Below, one piece after another: positions 1 through 5,729 of a stretch of DNA of 5,729 nucleotides (positions are counted from its first letter, which is position 1; each line of letters begins with the position of its first letter). A program made the translations under genes and the position numbers. The DNA is from an uncultured Eubacteriales bacterium (GTDB lineage Bacteria; Bacillota; Clostridia; Christensenellales; Aristaeellaceae), in NCBI GenBank assembly GCA_902796115.1, contig CADBNX010000241.1, positions 1 through 5,729 on the forward strand, read 5' to 3'. The notes beneath the pieces are model-generated. The model did not search any database and was not told where the DNA came from. It saw only the letters and a program-made list of their open reading frames with translations.

Positions 1-1053
1 AAGACCTGGCTGGATAAGGCCGGCATGGATGTGCCCACCACGCTGGATGAGCTCTTCGACGCGCTCATGTACTTCAAGACCCAGGATCCCAACGGCAACG
101 GCCTGGCCGATGAAATCCCCTTCGTCGATTTCCAGGAAGCCGCCGGTATCCTGGCCAACGCGTACGGCATCGTGCAGAACACCAGCGTAGACTGGTTTGC
201 CATTGATGACAACGGCGAACTGTACTGGGCCGCGGCCAGCGACGCCTTCAAGGAGACCATCAAGTTCATGCGCAAGTGCTTCGAGAACGGCCTGGCCGAT
301 CCGGAAGCCTTCACGCAGCCCTGGCAGGATTATTATGCCTACTGCGGCGGTGATACCGCCATCGGCGGCATCGGCATTGCCTGGACCATCGAAGCCCTGA
401 TGGCCAAGAAGGAAGTGGGCGATCAGTATGTGCTGATGCCCGCCCTGAAGGACCAGAACGGCAACCAGTACTTCAACGTATCCGGTTCTCCCGCCCGCCC
501 GATCGGTTATGCCATCTCCGCCAGCTGCAAGGATATCGATGCCGCGTGGCGTGTGATCGAAACCGCGTACGCGACGGACAACGGCCTGCAGCTGGCCTTC
601 GGTCAGATCAATCCTCCGGAAGGCAAGGGCGGCCTGATCGAGAACGCGGACGGAACCTACACGGTCGTTCCGCCGCCCGCTGACAGCAACTGGGATATCT
701 GGAACATCAGCCAGACCTCCTTCCGCGCGACCAGCTATGTGTCCGAAGAGACCTACGCGAAGATCCAGCCCTCCGAAGACATGATCACCAAGGCGTTCAT
801 CAATGACTTCTATGCGCCGTTCTCCGGCCATCCGGTCATGCCCAGCTGCTACATCTTTGACAATGACACCAACGACGAACTCTCCGTCATCAAGACCGAT
901 ATCAACTCGCTGCTCAACCAGCGCATCGCTGCCTGGGTCACCGGCGAGCTGGATGTCGAAAGCGACTGGGAAGACTACAAGGCGGAACTGGATGCCCTGC
1001 AGCTGGACCGCTACGTGGAAATCTACGCGGAGCGCTACAACGCCTCCAAATAA
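1..1053 (+). CDS. ABC transporter extracellular solute-binding protein (LipO/AlgQ-like), 5'-truncated by window
   Basis: The reading frame is open from base 1 and ends at TAA 1051-1053, giving 350 visible residues. The first Met (base 25) is internal, not a start. Full-length proteins of this class are usually about 500-560 residues, so the signal peptide, lipobox Cys and first lobe are outside the window. Residues 1-41 carry the family hallmark: a WLDKAG segment, VPTTLDEL, then the acidic loop DPNGNGLADE at 29-38. That loop resembles the EF-hand-like calcium site of the alginate-binding protein AlgQ2, with Asp29, Asn31, Asn33, Asp37 and Glu38 as likely ligands. The segment around FMRKCFENGLADPEAF is also typical. 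Expected role: a surface-anchored receptor delivering oligosaccharides to LplB/YtcP-type permeases. The permeases are not visible and presumably lie upstream, because a strong terminator follows directly. The substrate cannot be read from the sequence. The family call is firm; the glycan specificity is not. Confidence 0.9.
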   Translation, partial: KTWLDKAGMDVPTTLDELFDALMYFKTQDPNGNGLADEIPFVDFQEAAGILANAYGIVQNTSVDWFAIDDNGELYWAAASDAFKETIKFMRKCFENGLADPEAFTQPWQDYYAYCGGDTAIGGIGIAWTIEALMAKKEVGDQYVLMPALKDQNGNQYFNVSGSPARPIGYAISASCKDIDAAWRVIETAYATDNGLQLAFGQINPPEGKGGLIENADGTYTVVPPPADSNWDIWNISQTSFRATSYVSEETYAKIQPSEDMITKAFINDFYAPFSGHPVMPSCYIFDNDTNDELSVIKTDINSLLNQRIAAWVTGELDVESDWEDYKAELDALQLDRYVEIYAERYNASK

Positions 1054-1068
1054 TCCCCGCATCCCTGC

Positions 1069-1100
1069 CCGGATCGGGATCCGTTCCCGATCCGGAACGG
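1069..1100 (+). repeat. Two overlapping, mutually exclusive short inverted repeats
   Basis: Bases 1069-1079 (ccggatcggga) are the exact reverse complement of 1085-1095, giving an 11-bp stem with a 5-nt loop. Bases 1081-1087 (ccgttcc) also pair exactly with 1094-1100 (ggaacgg), a 7-bp stem that would use part of the same right arm, so the two cannot form together. The element sits 15 nt after the solute-binding-protein stop codon and just before the intrinsic terminator. It may protect the 3' end of the transcript from exonucleases. No T-tract follows either stem on either strand, so I do not call it a terminator. Confidence 0.55.
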
Positions 1101-1101
1101 C

Positions 1102-1148
1102 AGGAAGGCAGCCGCGGATCAAAACTCCGCGGCTGCCTTCCTTTTTTT
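1102..1148 (+). terminator. Rho-independent terminator of the solute-binding-protein transcript
   Basis: A perfect 17-bp stem forms between 1102-1118 and 1126-1142, with the 7-nt loop tcaaaac, and runs directly into seven T residues (1142-1148) followed by further pyrimidines. The T-tract makes it directional for the plus strand, ending the transport transcript 50-100 nt after its stop codon. On the minus strand the same hairpin lies about 40-80 nt beyond the stop of the convergent gene but has no T-tract after it. It could therefore stall or protect the opposing transcript, but it is not a canonical terminator in that direction. Confidence 0.93.
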
Positions 1149-1179
1149 CTTTCATCCTGTCCGGCAGGGCTGACGCCGA

Positions 1180-3255
1180 TCAGGTTTCAGCCGCGCTTTC
1201 GCCCTCTTCCGGCCGGCACACGGCCGAAATCAGACGGCACCGGCTGCCCTGACGCACCGAAAACCCGAAGCACCCGGTCAGGAAAGGCGCTTCCTCATCC
1301 CGTGCGGAAAGACAGGCGCCCTCCGCGCACAGCGTGATCCGGCTGCCCCGCGCGCGGACGGTCATTTCATATTCGCGTCCGTTATCCCAGGCAAATTTCA
1401 TTTTTGCAAGTTCCGTCATCTTCCGTCCGTTTTTCAGAATCACCAGCGCGTCGTCCAGGAAACCCGCCAGATACCCGCGCAGCATACCCTGGGTGCGCAC
1501 GCAGATCAGATGCCGCCTGCCCGTTTCCGGGCAGAAGCGGAAGGTGACCGAATAATCCGAAAAATCCCGCCCGCCGGTAAAGATTTCCGCGTGATCCGAA
1601 CCGCTGCCGTATATCTTTCCCTCCCGGCATTCCCAGATGCCCTTCGAATGGGAGGTCTGCCCCACCTCACGGTGGTTCCATGTCCATTTTTCGATGCCGG
1701 CTTTTGCAAAATCCAGCGTATAATCCGCATTTCCCTCCCAGGTGAGATAATCAATGAAGAAGGTATTGCTCCCTTCCGTCTCGACGCCTACCCTGCCGAT
1801 GCACGCGCCGGAGGGCGGCAGGGTCAGGCGGAGCAGTGTCCAGTCCGCCGTTCCCGTCCATTCCCCGTATATTTCCCGCCCGTACAGATCGGAGGCGAAA
1901 AGCCGCGCCTTCGTTTTCTTCTCCGCCTTCAGACGCATCAGCACCGTCTGTCCGGGAAACACCTCCGGGGTAAAGGAAGGGGAATAGCGGTTGTCGTCAA
2001 AATCGCAGGGCCGGTAATAGGTCTGCCGGTACAGCTTTACCGGCTTTCCCGCATCCGGGACCGCCGCCCGCAGGCAGCGCCCGCCGAAAGTGCCGGGGCA
2101 GGGAATACTCTCAAAGGGCACCTCCGCGCCTCCCGCGCGGAAGGTATGCGTGCTTTCCGGCAGCGCAAAGGCAAACTTCGGTCCCGTCAGGAGCGCGCCG
2201 AGCCGCTCCGGAATCTTTTCCCCCGCCGCCCTGTATCCGAGCGAGGCCAGATACAGCGCGTCGTTCGCGATATCCCGCAGGTTCATGCAGCCGAGCACGG
2301 AGGAACAGGCCAGAAAATCATTGATCGGGGCGATCCAGTCCTTCCTGATGCCTTCGATGCCGTTCAGGACGCCGAGGATGCATCCCACGTTGCCCACGTT
2401 GCAGTCCGTGTCCCAGCCGCACATATTGCAGATATTGACGGTGTGCGAAAAATCCCCCGCGCCGTAGAGCATCGAGAGCATCATGACGGCGGCGTTCGGG
2501 ATGATGTGGCAGTTTCCGGGATACCGGTCGTAGCCCCAGTTCGCTTTCACATACGCGAAGCAGTCCCGCCAGTTTTCGGGGTGGGAGCGGTAAAACGCGT
2601 CCACCGCGTCCGCCATGCGCCGGTATTCGCAGTCCGCCGGGATCACGGACAGCCCCGCGCGGATGATATCCTGAATGTCCCGTTCCGTGAAGGCCGCGCT
2701 GACGCAGGCGGCGACGAACATGCCGCCGAAAACGCCGTTTCCGTCATGGGTCACGGACGCCATTTTGGCGGCGTACCTTGCCGCCCGTTCCGGATCGCCC
2801 GGATTCACCAGCCCCCAGGTATCAATGAAAATCTGTCCGCCGATCTGCTCGGCCACGGCGCTGCCGTTGAGCGCGGCGGAGCCGGAAAGCGGCGCGTCGA
2901 TGCCCTTCTCCAGGTTTTCATACGCGGTATGCTCGGTGGAAACGCCGTATCCGCCCCACCAGAAAAAGCCCTGTCCGCACGGCACATAATTGAGCAGGGT
3001 CTCTCCCATCTGCTTCGGGGTGATTTCCTCCGTGCAGGTATGATCCTCCAGGGCCCGGATAAAGAAGATCGGACCGTTGCTGTCGTCGTCCGCGGCGAAA
3101 TTTTTGAAGGAGAACAGGTATTTCTCCACCTCGCCGTACGTATCTTTGATTTTCTCGTATGTCCAGCCTTCCACATTGGAGCCGTGCCGGATGCCGATGA
3201 TTTTTCCGTACCAGCCTCCGTAGAGCTTTAAAAGATAATCCTTCGGAATTGCCAT
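1180..3255 (-). CDS. ADP-ribosylglycohydrolase-family protein with C-terminal beta-sandwich domains
   Basis: A 691-residue protein, about twice the length of a stand-alone family member. Residues 1 to about 345 form the all-helical ADP-ribosylglycohydrolase (DraG/ARH, PF03747-type) domain. Visible motifs are the Asp cluster DDD at 56-58, GGQIFIDTWG at 139-148, HDGNGVFGGMFVAA at 170-183, and the second metal motif GWDTDCN at 280-286. Asp57/58, Asp282 and Asp284 are the expected magnesium ligands, so the active site looks intact. Residues about 385-520 look like a beta jelly roll, and about 530-685 like a concanavalin-A/laminin-G or DUF1080-type fold (GIWECREGKIYGSG, then FTGGRDFSDYSVTFRF). Family enzymes hydrolyse N-glycosidic ADP-ribose bonds, but many bacterial members have unknown substrates. 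The beta domains suggest a glycan or glycoside ligand, which is inference. There is no signal peptide, so it is probably cytoplasmic. It is the last gene of the minus-strand set, 51 nt after the acetyltransferase. The family is sure; the substrate is unknown. Confidence 0.88.
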   Translation of the reverse strand: MAIPKDYLLKLYGGWYGKIIGIRHGSNVEGWTYEKIKDTYGEVEKYLFSFKNFAADDDSNGPIFFIRALEDHTCTEEITPKQMGETLLNYVPCGQGFFWWGGYGVSTEHTAYENLEKGIDAPLSGSAALNGSAVAEQIGGQIFIDTWGLVNPGDPERAARYAAKMASVTHDGNGVFGGMFVAACVSAAFTERDIQDIIRAGLSVIPADCEYRRMADAVDAFYRSHPENWRDCFAYVKANWGYDRYPGNCHIIPNAAVMMLSMLYGAGDFSHTVNICNMCGWDTDCNVGNVGCILGVLNGIEGIRKDWIAPINDFLACSSVLGCMNLRDIANDALYLASLGYRAAGEKIPERLGALLTGPKFAFALPESTHTFRAGGAEVPFESIPCPGTFGGRCLRAAVPDAGKPVKLYRQTYYRPCDFDDNRYSPSFTPEVFPGQTVLMRLKAEKKTKARLFASDLYGREIYGEWTGTADWTLLRLTLPPSGACIGRVGVETEGSNTFFIDYLTWEGNADYTLDFAKAGIEKWTWNHREVGQTSHSKGIWECREGKIYGSGSDHAEIFTGGRDFSDYSVTFRFCPETGRRHLICVRTQGMLRGYLAGFLDDALVILKNGRKMTELAKMKFAWDNGREYEMTVRARGSRITLCAEGACLSARDEEAPFLTGCFGFSVRQGSRCRLISAVCRPEEGESAAET

Positions 3256-3262
3256 TGCCGAT

Positions 3263-3272
3263 CCCTTCCTTT
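3263..3272 (-). promoter_or_regulatory. Ribosome binding site of the ADP-ribosylglycohydrolase-like gene
   Basis: On the minus strand this reads aaaggaaggg, ending 7 nt before the ATG at 3255-3253. It supports that Met as the true start, in agreement with the protein beginning MAIPKDYLLKLYGGWYGKIIG, which is where family members normally start. Confidence 0.75.
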
Positions 3273-3306
3273 CATTCCGTGGGGCTTCGCGTGTACGATC
3301 CGCACG

Positions 3307-4092
3307 TCAGGCGGGCTGAAGCGGCGTCCATTCCACAAAGCAGTACGGATCCCGCAGCATGGCTTCCCGGCCTTTTTTCCACACGGCCCGGGCATCCAGC
3401 AGAAAACAGTCCGCATCCAGTACCTGTCCGCGCCGCGCTTCGTTCCCGTCCAGCAGGTCCAGCACGCGCGCGTAGCGCTGCCGGTATGCGCCGTCCGGCC
3501 GTCCGAAATGATGCCGGAAGGACGGTCTTTCGATGACGCGCCCGTTTTCGTCGGTGATGCGGTAAACCAGCTCGTGGTCAAAATCGATGAACCGCATGGG
3601 TTCGACCGTTTCCTCAACGCCGTGCATGGAGGTGTTGTGATCCGGAGAGCAGCCCAGGAACAGGATCTTTCCCCCCGCCTCCGGCAGCTTCCGGAAAGGC
3701 GAATGCGCTCCCACGGGGGTGGCGTCCGTTTCGTGCCCGCGGATCATCTCCTCACGCAGGCGGCCCCGGACGCAGCAGGAATGTGTCGCGTGCAGGCTGC
3801 GCCGCGCGTCCGGAATCCCCGTCCTGAAAAACTCCGTCAGGTACCCCACGCAGGACGGCGTTGCGCGTACGTCGAAATCCGGCGCTTCGCGCGTGACGTC
3901 CCGATAGGACAGCGTGGGGATGATCAGGGTGCCTCTTTCGCCGAGCAGGTCCAGCAGCACCTCATAAAAGCCCGCGGCGCCCTCCTCCGTTCCTCCGAGG
4001 GATTTGTATGAGGAGTGCATCAGCAGGGTATCGCCGGGACTGACGCCGAGGCTGCGCAGGTCGTCCCGCAGCTGTTTTTTTGAATGAGTCAT
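3307..4092 (-). CDS. AAC(3)/YokD-family acetyl-CoA-dependent N-acetyltransferase
   Basis: A 261-residue protein, the usual size for the aminoglycoside 3-N-acetyltransferase (Antibiotic_NAT, PF02522) fold. Landmarks in order are GVSPGDTLLMHSSYKSLG at 16-33, DVRATPSCVGYLTEFFR at 74-90, RRSLHATHS at 97-105 and NTSMHGVEE at 153-161. The last holds the conserved His and Glu expected in the active site. The third motif usually reads SLHPTHS; here Pro is replaced by Ala. The family transfers acetyl from acetyl-CoA to an amine on an aminoglycoside or another small molecule, and many chromosomal members are not resistance enzymes. Its place between GH125 and an ADP-ribosylglycohydrolase-like gene makes a metabolic amine or amino-sugar substrate at least as likely as an antibiotic. 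Start choice: ATG 4092 has GGGAGGA 7 nt upstream. An in-frame TTG at 4155 would overlap the GH125 stop but has no Shine-Dalgarno and adds 21 atypical residues. The protein is cytoplasmic, with no membrane segment. The family is sure; the acceptor is unknown. Confidence 0.88.
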   Translation of the reverse strand: MTHSKKQLRDDLRSLGVSPGDTLLMHSSYKSLGGTEEGAAGFYEVLLDLLGERGTLIIPTLSYRDVTREAPDFDVRATPSCVGYLTEFFRTGIPDARRSLHATHSCCVRGRLREEMIRGHETDATPVGAHSPFRKLPEAGGKILFLGCSPDHNTSMHGVEETVEPMRFIDFDHELVYRITDENGRVIERPSFRHHFGRPDGAYRQRYARVLDLLDGNEARRGQVLDADCFLLDARAVWKKGREAMLRDPYCFVEWTPLQPA

Positions 4093-4098
4093 ACGCCT

Positions 4099-4105
4099 TC
4101 CTCCC
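4099..4105 (-). promoter_or_regulatory. Ribosome binding site deciding the acetyltransferase start
   Basis: The minus strand reads gggagga, with 7 nt between GGAGG and the ATG at 4092-4090. This near-consensus site favours the 261-residue protein over the 282-residue version starting at TTG 4155. Confidence 0.85.
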
Positions 4106-4151
4106 GTACGGAGCGCCTCTGCGCCTGAATCGCGGCCGCGCAGCGCCGAAC

Positions 4152-5441
4152 TCAAGCGCGCTGCGGCAGCACGCCGACCGCCTTCTCCGCGAATTCGCAG
4201 AAGATGGAATTGGCCCAGGCGAACCAGGGGCGGGTAAAGACGGAAGCGTCGTCCTTGTGCACGCCTTCATGCATCAGGAAGGTGCCGCCGTCCATATTGA
4301 CCAGCATGTCAAACAGCGCGCGGATCTCCTCCGGGTCGTCCGAGGTGAGCCCCTGCACGCAGAGGGAGATGGGCCATACGTGATCCTTCGGGGTATGGGG
4401 ACTGCCGATGCCGCGGCAGCATTTTCCCTCGTAGTAATACGGGTTTTCGGCGCTGAGCAGCATGCGGCGGGTGTTCCTGTAGACGGGATCGTCCGCGCGG
4501 ACGCAGCCCAGATACGGAAGGCTGAGCAGACTGGGCACGTTCGCGTCGTCCATCAGCAGGTGATGCCCGAGCCCGTCCGTTTCATAGGCGTATACCTCGC
4601 CCCACACGGGGTGCCGCACGACGGCGTATTTTTCCAGGCCGGAGAGGATCTCCCCGCGCAGCATGGCGGCCTGCGCGGCGAGCGCCGTATCGTCCAGCAG
4701 CTGCTGCGCGATCTGCGTCAGCCGGCGCAGGCTTTCCGCCGCAAAGAAATTGGACGGGATCAGATATCCGTATTCGCACGCGTCGTCACTGGGCCGGAAG
4801 CCGCTCCAGGTCATGCCGGTAAAGGCCACGGGCGTTCCTTTTCCCCCGAAGGGCAGCGTATCGGAGGGCGGACAGTTCAAGCGTTCGAAAAAGTAGGGGG
4901 ATTCTTCCGCGTGCCGCTGCTCCGTACGCCATACCTTCAGTATGAGCCGCGCGGCTTTCCGGAAGGTTTCGCTGCACCAGGCGGTGTTTCCGGTTTTCTG
5001 CCAGAAGGCGTACGCGAGGCGGATGGGATAGCAGAGGGAATCCACCTCGTATTTGCGCTCCCAGATCATCGGGCGCTGCGCGTCGCTCCAGCTTGTGCGG
5101 TCGCGGTAGCCGTGGCGTTCGTTGGCTTCCCGGTTGAACGCGTTTGCGTACGGATCCAGCACGATGCAGTCAAACTGCCTTCCCAGCAGGCTGCAGATCG
5201 CTTCCTCCGCCTCCGGCACCTGAGAGGCCCAGGGCAGGTAATGATACACCTGCGCGGAAGAATCCCGCAGCCACATGGCGGGGATATCCCCGGTGATCAG
5301 GAAAACGCCCCGCTCATCCCGCTGCAGGGTGGTCTCCCAGGTGCTCGCAAAACACCGGCGGAACATCTCCGCCGCTTTTTCGTATCCTTTTTCCTTCAGC
5401 TTTTCACATACAGGCCTTACGGCTTCATCGATCCATGACAT
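4152..5441 (-). CDS. GH125 exo-alpha-1,6-mannosidase (metal-independent), cytoplasmic
   Basis: A 429-residue protein matching the length of characterised GH125 enzymes from Streptococcus pneumoniae and Clostridium perfringens. The family (formerly DUF1237) has an (alpha/alpha)6 barrel and removes non-reducing alpha-1,6-linked mannose with inversion and without a metal. Visible signatures are GDIPAMWLRDSSAQVYHYLP (51-70), DPYANAFN (96-103), WERKYEVDSLCYPIRL (127-142), WSGFRPSDDACEYGYLIPSN (212-231), HHLLMDDANVPSLL (293-306) and FLMHEGVHKDD (388-398), followed by FTRPWFAWANSIF. Asp219 (or Asp220) aligns with the catalytic acid and Glu392 with the base; their spacing agrees with the published pair in the clostridial enzyme as I recall it. 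There is no signal peptide, so substrates must be imported first. The start at ATG 5441 is set by GAGGG 7 nt upstream and by homology. The same frame stays open to 5651, but that extension lies over the upstream gene and does not look like GH125. The next gene begins 59 nt downstream. Confidence 0.94.
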   Translation of the reverse strand: MSWIDEAVRPVCEKLKEKGYEKAAEMFRRCFASTWETTLQRDERGVFLITGDIPAMWLRDSSAQVYHYLPWASQVPEAEEAICSLLGRQFDCIVLDPYANAFNREANERHGYRDRTSWSDAQRPMIWERKYEVDSLCYPIRLAYAFWQKTGNTAWCSETFRKAARLILKVWRTEQRHAEESPYFFERLNCPPSDTLPFGGKGTPVAFTGMTWSGFRPSDDACEYGYLIPSNFFAAESLRRLTQIAQQLLDDTALAAQAAMLRGEILSGLEKYAVVRHPVWGEVYAYETDGLGHHLLMDDANVPSLLSLPYLGCVRADDPVYRNTRRMLLSAENPYYYEGKCCRGIGSPHTPKDHVWPISLCVQGLTSDDPEEIRALFDMLVNMDGGTFLMHEGVHKDDASVFTRPWFAWANSIFCEFAEKAVGVLPQRA

Positions 5442-5448
5442 TTCGCAT

Positions 5449-5453
5449 CCCTC
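5449..5453 (-). promoter_or_regulatory. Ribosome binding site deciding the GH125 start
   Basis: The minus strand reads gaggg, 7 nt before the ATG at 5441-5439. It lies in the 31-nt gap after the upstream gene's stop and excludes the longer in-frame reading that begins at 5651. Confidence 0.75.
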
Positions 5454-5472
5454 GCTTTCGGTCGGTCCGGGG

Positions 5473-5706
5473 TCAGTTTTTCGCGGCAAACAGTTCCGGT
5501 TCCGTCTCCCGCAGAATTTGTGCCAGCACTTTATAATCCAAGTATTGTATGCCATAGGTTCCCTGATGAATTTTATCAGCCAGTCTGCTGTGATAATAAA
5601 TATCCATTGCCTTTTCGAGAGAGAGCGCGTTCTGTTCTGCCAGACAGGCAATCAGGCGTTCCTCCAGCGCTTCCTGATAGGTCTGTTCCAGGATTGCTTC
5701 GTTCAC
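5473..5706 (-). CDS. Small protein of unknown function, first visible gene of the mannosidase gene set
   Basis: A 77-residue acidic, mostly helical protein with a GTG start (5706-5704). The frame is closed by a TGA at 5712-5710, and the next Met is residue 34, so GTG is the only reasonable start. GGGAGG lies 8 nt upstream. The visible core is LEKAMDIYYHSRLADKIHQG (30-49) followed by TYGIQYLDYKVLAQIL (50-65). There is no membrane segment, Cys pair or obvious DNA-binding motif. I recall similar small proteins in Clostridia, some near DUF3990/DUF3791-type genes proposed to be toxin-antitoxin-like, but I cannot confirm this and assign no function. GC content is about 47% by hand count against 62-72% in three sampled 60-base lines of the adjacent GH125 gene, suggesting a different origin. 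It ends 31 nt before the GH125 start and could be co-transcribed with it. It is real as a gene with good probability. Confidence 0.75.
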   Translation of the reverse strand: MNEAILEQTYQEALEERLIACLAEQNALSLEKAMDIYYHSRLADKIHQGTYGIQYLDYKVLAQILRETEPELFAAKN

Positions 5707-5714
5707 AGGTCACA

Positions 5715-5720
5715 CCTCCC
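5715..5720 (-). promoter_or_regulatory. Ribosome binding site supporting a GTG start
   Basis: The minus strand reads gggagg, 8 nt before the GTG at 5706-5704. It supports the non-ATG start of the 77-residue protein. Two upstream frames end here: one at TGA 5712-5710 (last codons read RYWEV) and one at TGA 5705-5703, which would overlap the GTG as GTGA. An upstream co-directional gene may therefore end at this site, but too little of it is visible to call. Confidence 0.7.
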
Positions 5721-5729
5721 AGTACCGAT

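Noticed and set aside
1143..1179. Possible intrinsic terminator for the minus-strand gene set
   Set aside because: Only a 4-bp stem (cctg/cagg) is visible, and no T-run follows on the minus strand. The shared hairpin at 1102-1142 also lacks a T-tract in that direction.
1510..3231. 573-codon open frame on the plus strand opposite the ADP-ribosylglycohydrolase-like gene
   Set aside because: It mirrors the real gene in a GC-rich region. Its translation is rich in Arg, Ala, Pro and His with no recognisable motif, whereas the minus strand shows clear family motifs along its whole length.
3228..3617. 129-codon minus-strand frame overlapping the end of the acetyltransferase and the start of the next gene
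   Set aside because: It is an alternative frame over two well-supported genes. It has a Ser/Arg/Trp-rich translation and no recognised domain.
3508..4011. 167-codon plus-strand frame opposite the acetyltransferase
   Set aside because: It is an antisense shadow of the acetyltransferase, with no family motif.
4093..4155. 21-residue extension of the acetyltransferase from TTG 4155, overlapping the GH125 stop
   Set aside because: There is no Shine-Dalgarno before the TTG, the extra residues are Arg/Ser-rich and outside the family, and ATG 4092 has a near-consensus site.
4080..5438. 452-codon plus-strand open frame opposite the GH125 gene
   Set aside because: It is an antisense shadow. The composition is low-complexity Arg/Gly/Ala/Val, and the GH125 reading carries every family signature.
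5442..5651. 70-residue N-terminal extension of GH125 to a start at 5651
   Set aside because: It overlaps the 77-residue gene out of frame, does not resemble GH125, and is made unnecessary by the GAGGG site and the family-matching start at 5441.
5710..5729. C-terminal end of an upstream minus-strand gene (…RYWEV stop, or a frame ending in a GTGA overlap)
   Set aside because: Only five to eight codons are visible, and two different frames fit, so it cannot be called as a feature.

Overview
The window looks like a GC-rich bacterial chromosome segment, most likely from an uncultured gut- or rumen-type member of the Bacillota (Clostridia). This taxonomic guess rests on strong GGAGG-type ribosome binding sites, a long-substrate (LipO/AlgQ-type) sugar-binding lipoprotein, a GH125 mannosidase, and an ADP-ribosylglycohydrolase-family protein with beta-rich C-terminal domains. 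No rRNA, tRNA or taxonomic marker gene is present, so the assignment is an inference from protein style.

Layout. Positions 1-1053 (+) hold the C-terminal two thirds of an ABC-transporter solute-binding protein whose N-terminus lies outside the window. It is followed by an overlapping pair of small inverted repeats and a near-perfect intrinsic terminator (1069-1148). The rest of the window is a head-to-tail set of four minus-strand genes converging on that terminator. In transcription order they are a 77-residue protein of unknown function (5706-5473, GTG start), a cytoplasmic GH125 exo-alpha-1,6-mannosidase (5441-4152), an AAC(3)/YokD-family N-acetyltransferase (4092-3307), and a 691-residue ADP-ribosylglycohydrolase-family protein with two predicted beta-sandwich C-terminal regions (3255-1180). 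Gaps are 31, 59 and 51 nt. Each gene has a recognisable Shine-Dalgarno sequence, and I see no promoter or terminator in the gaps, so they are probably co-transcribed from a promoter beyond position 5729.

Working together. The mannosidase has no signal peptide, so it should trim alpha-1,6-mannosides that have already been imported. The solute-binding protein belongs to a class that captures complex oligosaccharides and could supply them, but it is convergent and therefore in a different transcript. The acetyltransferase and the ADP-ribosylglycohydrolase-like protein have no obvious role in mannose catabolism. Their pairing with GH125 is the most interesting part of the window. It may reflect processing of a modified (amino- or N-linked) glycoside, but nothing in the sequence proves that. 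The 77-residue gene is markedly lower in GC (about 47% by hand count) than the mannosidase gene beside it and may have a separate history.

Intergenic stretches are all shorter than 130 nt. I found no mobile element, CRISPR array or RNA gene.
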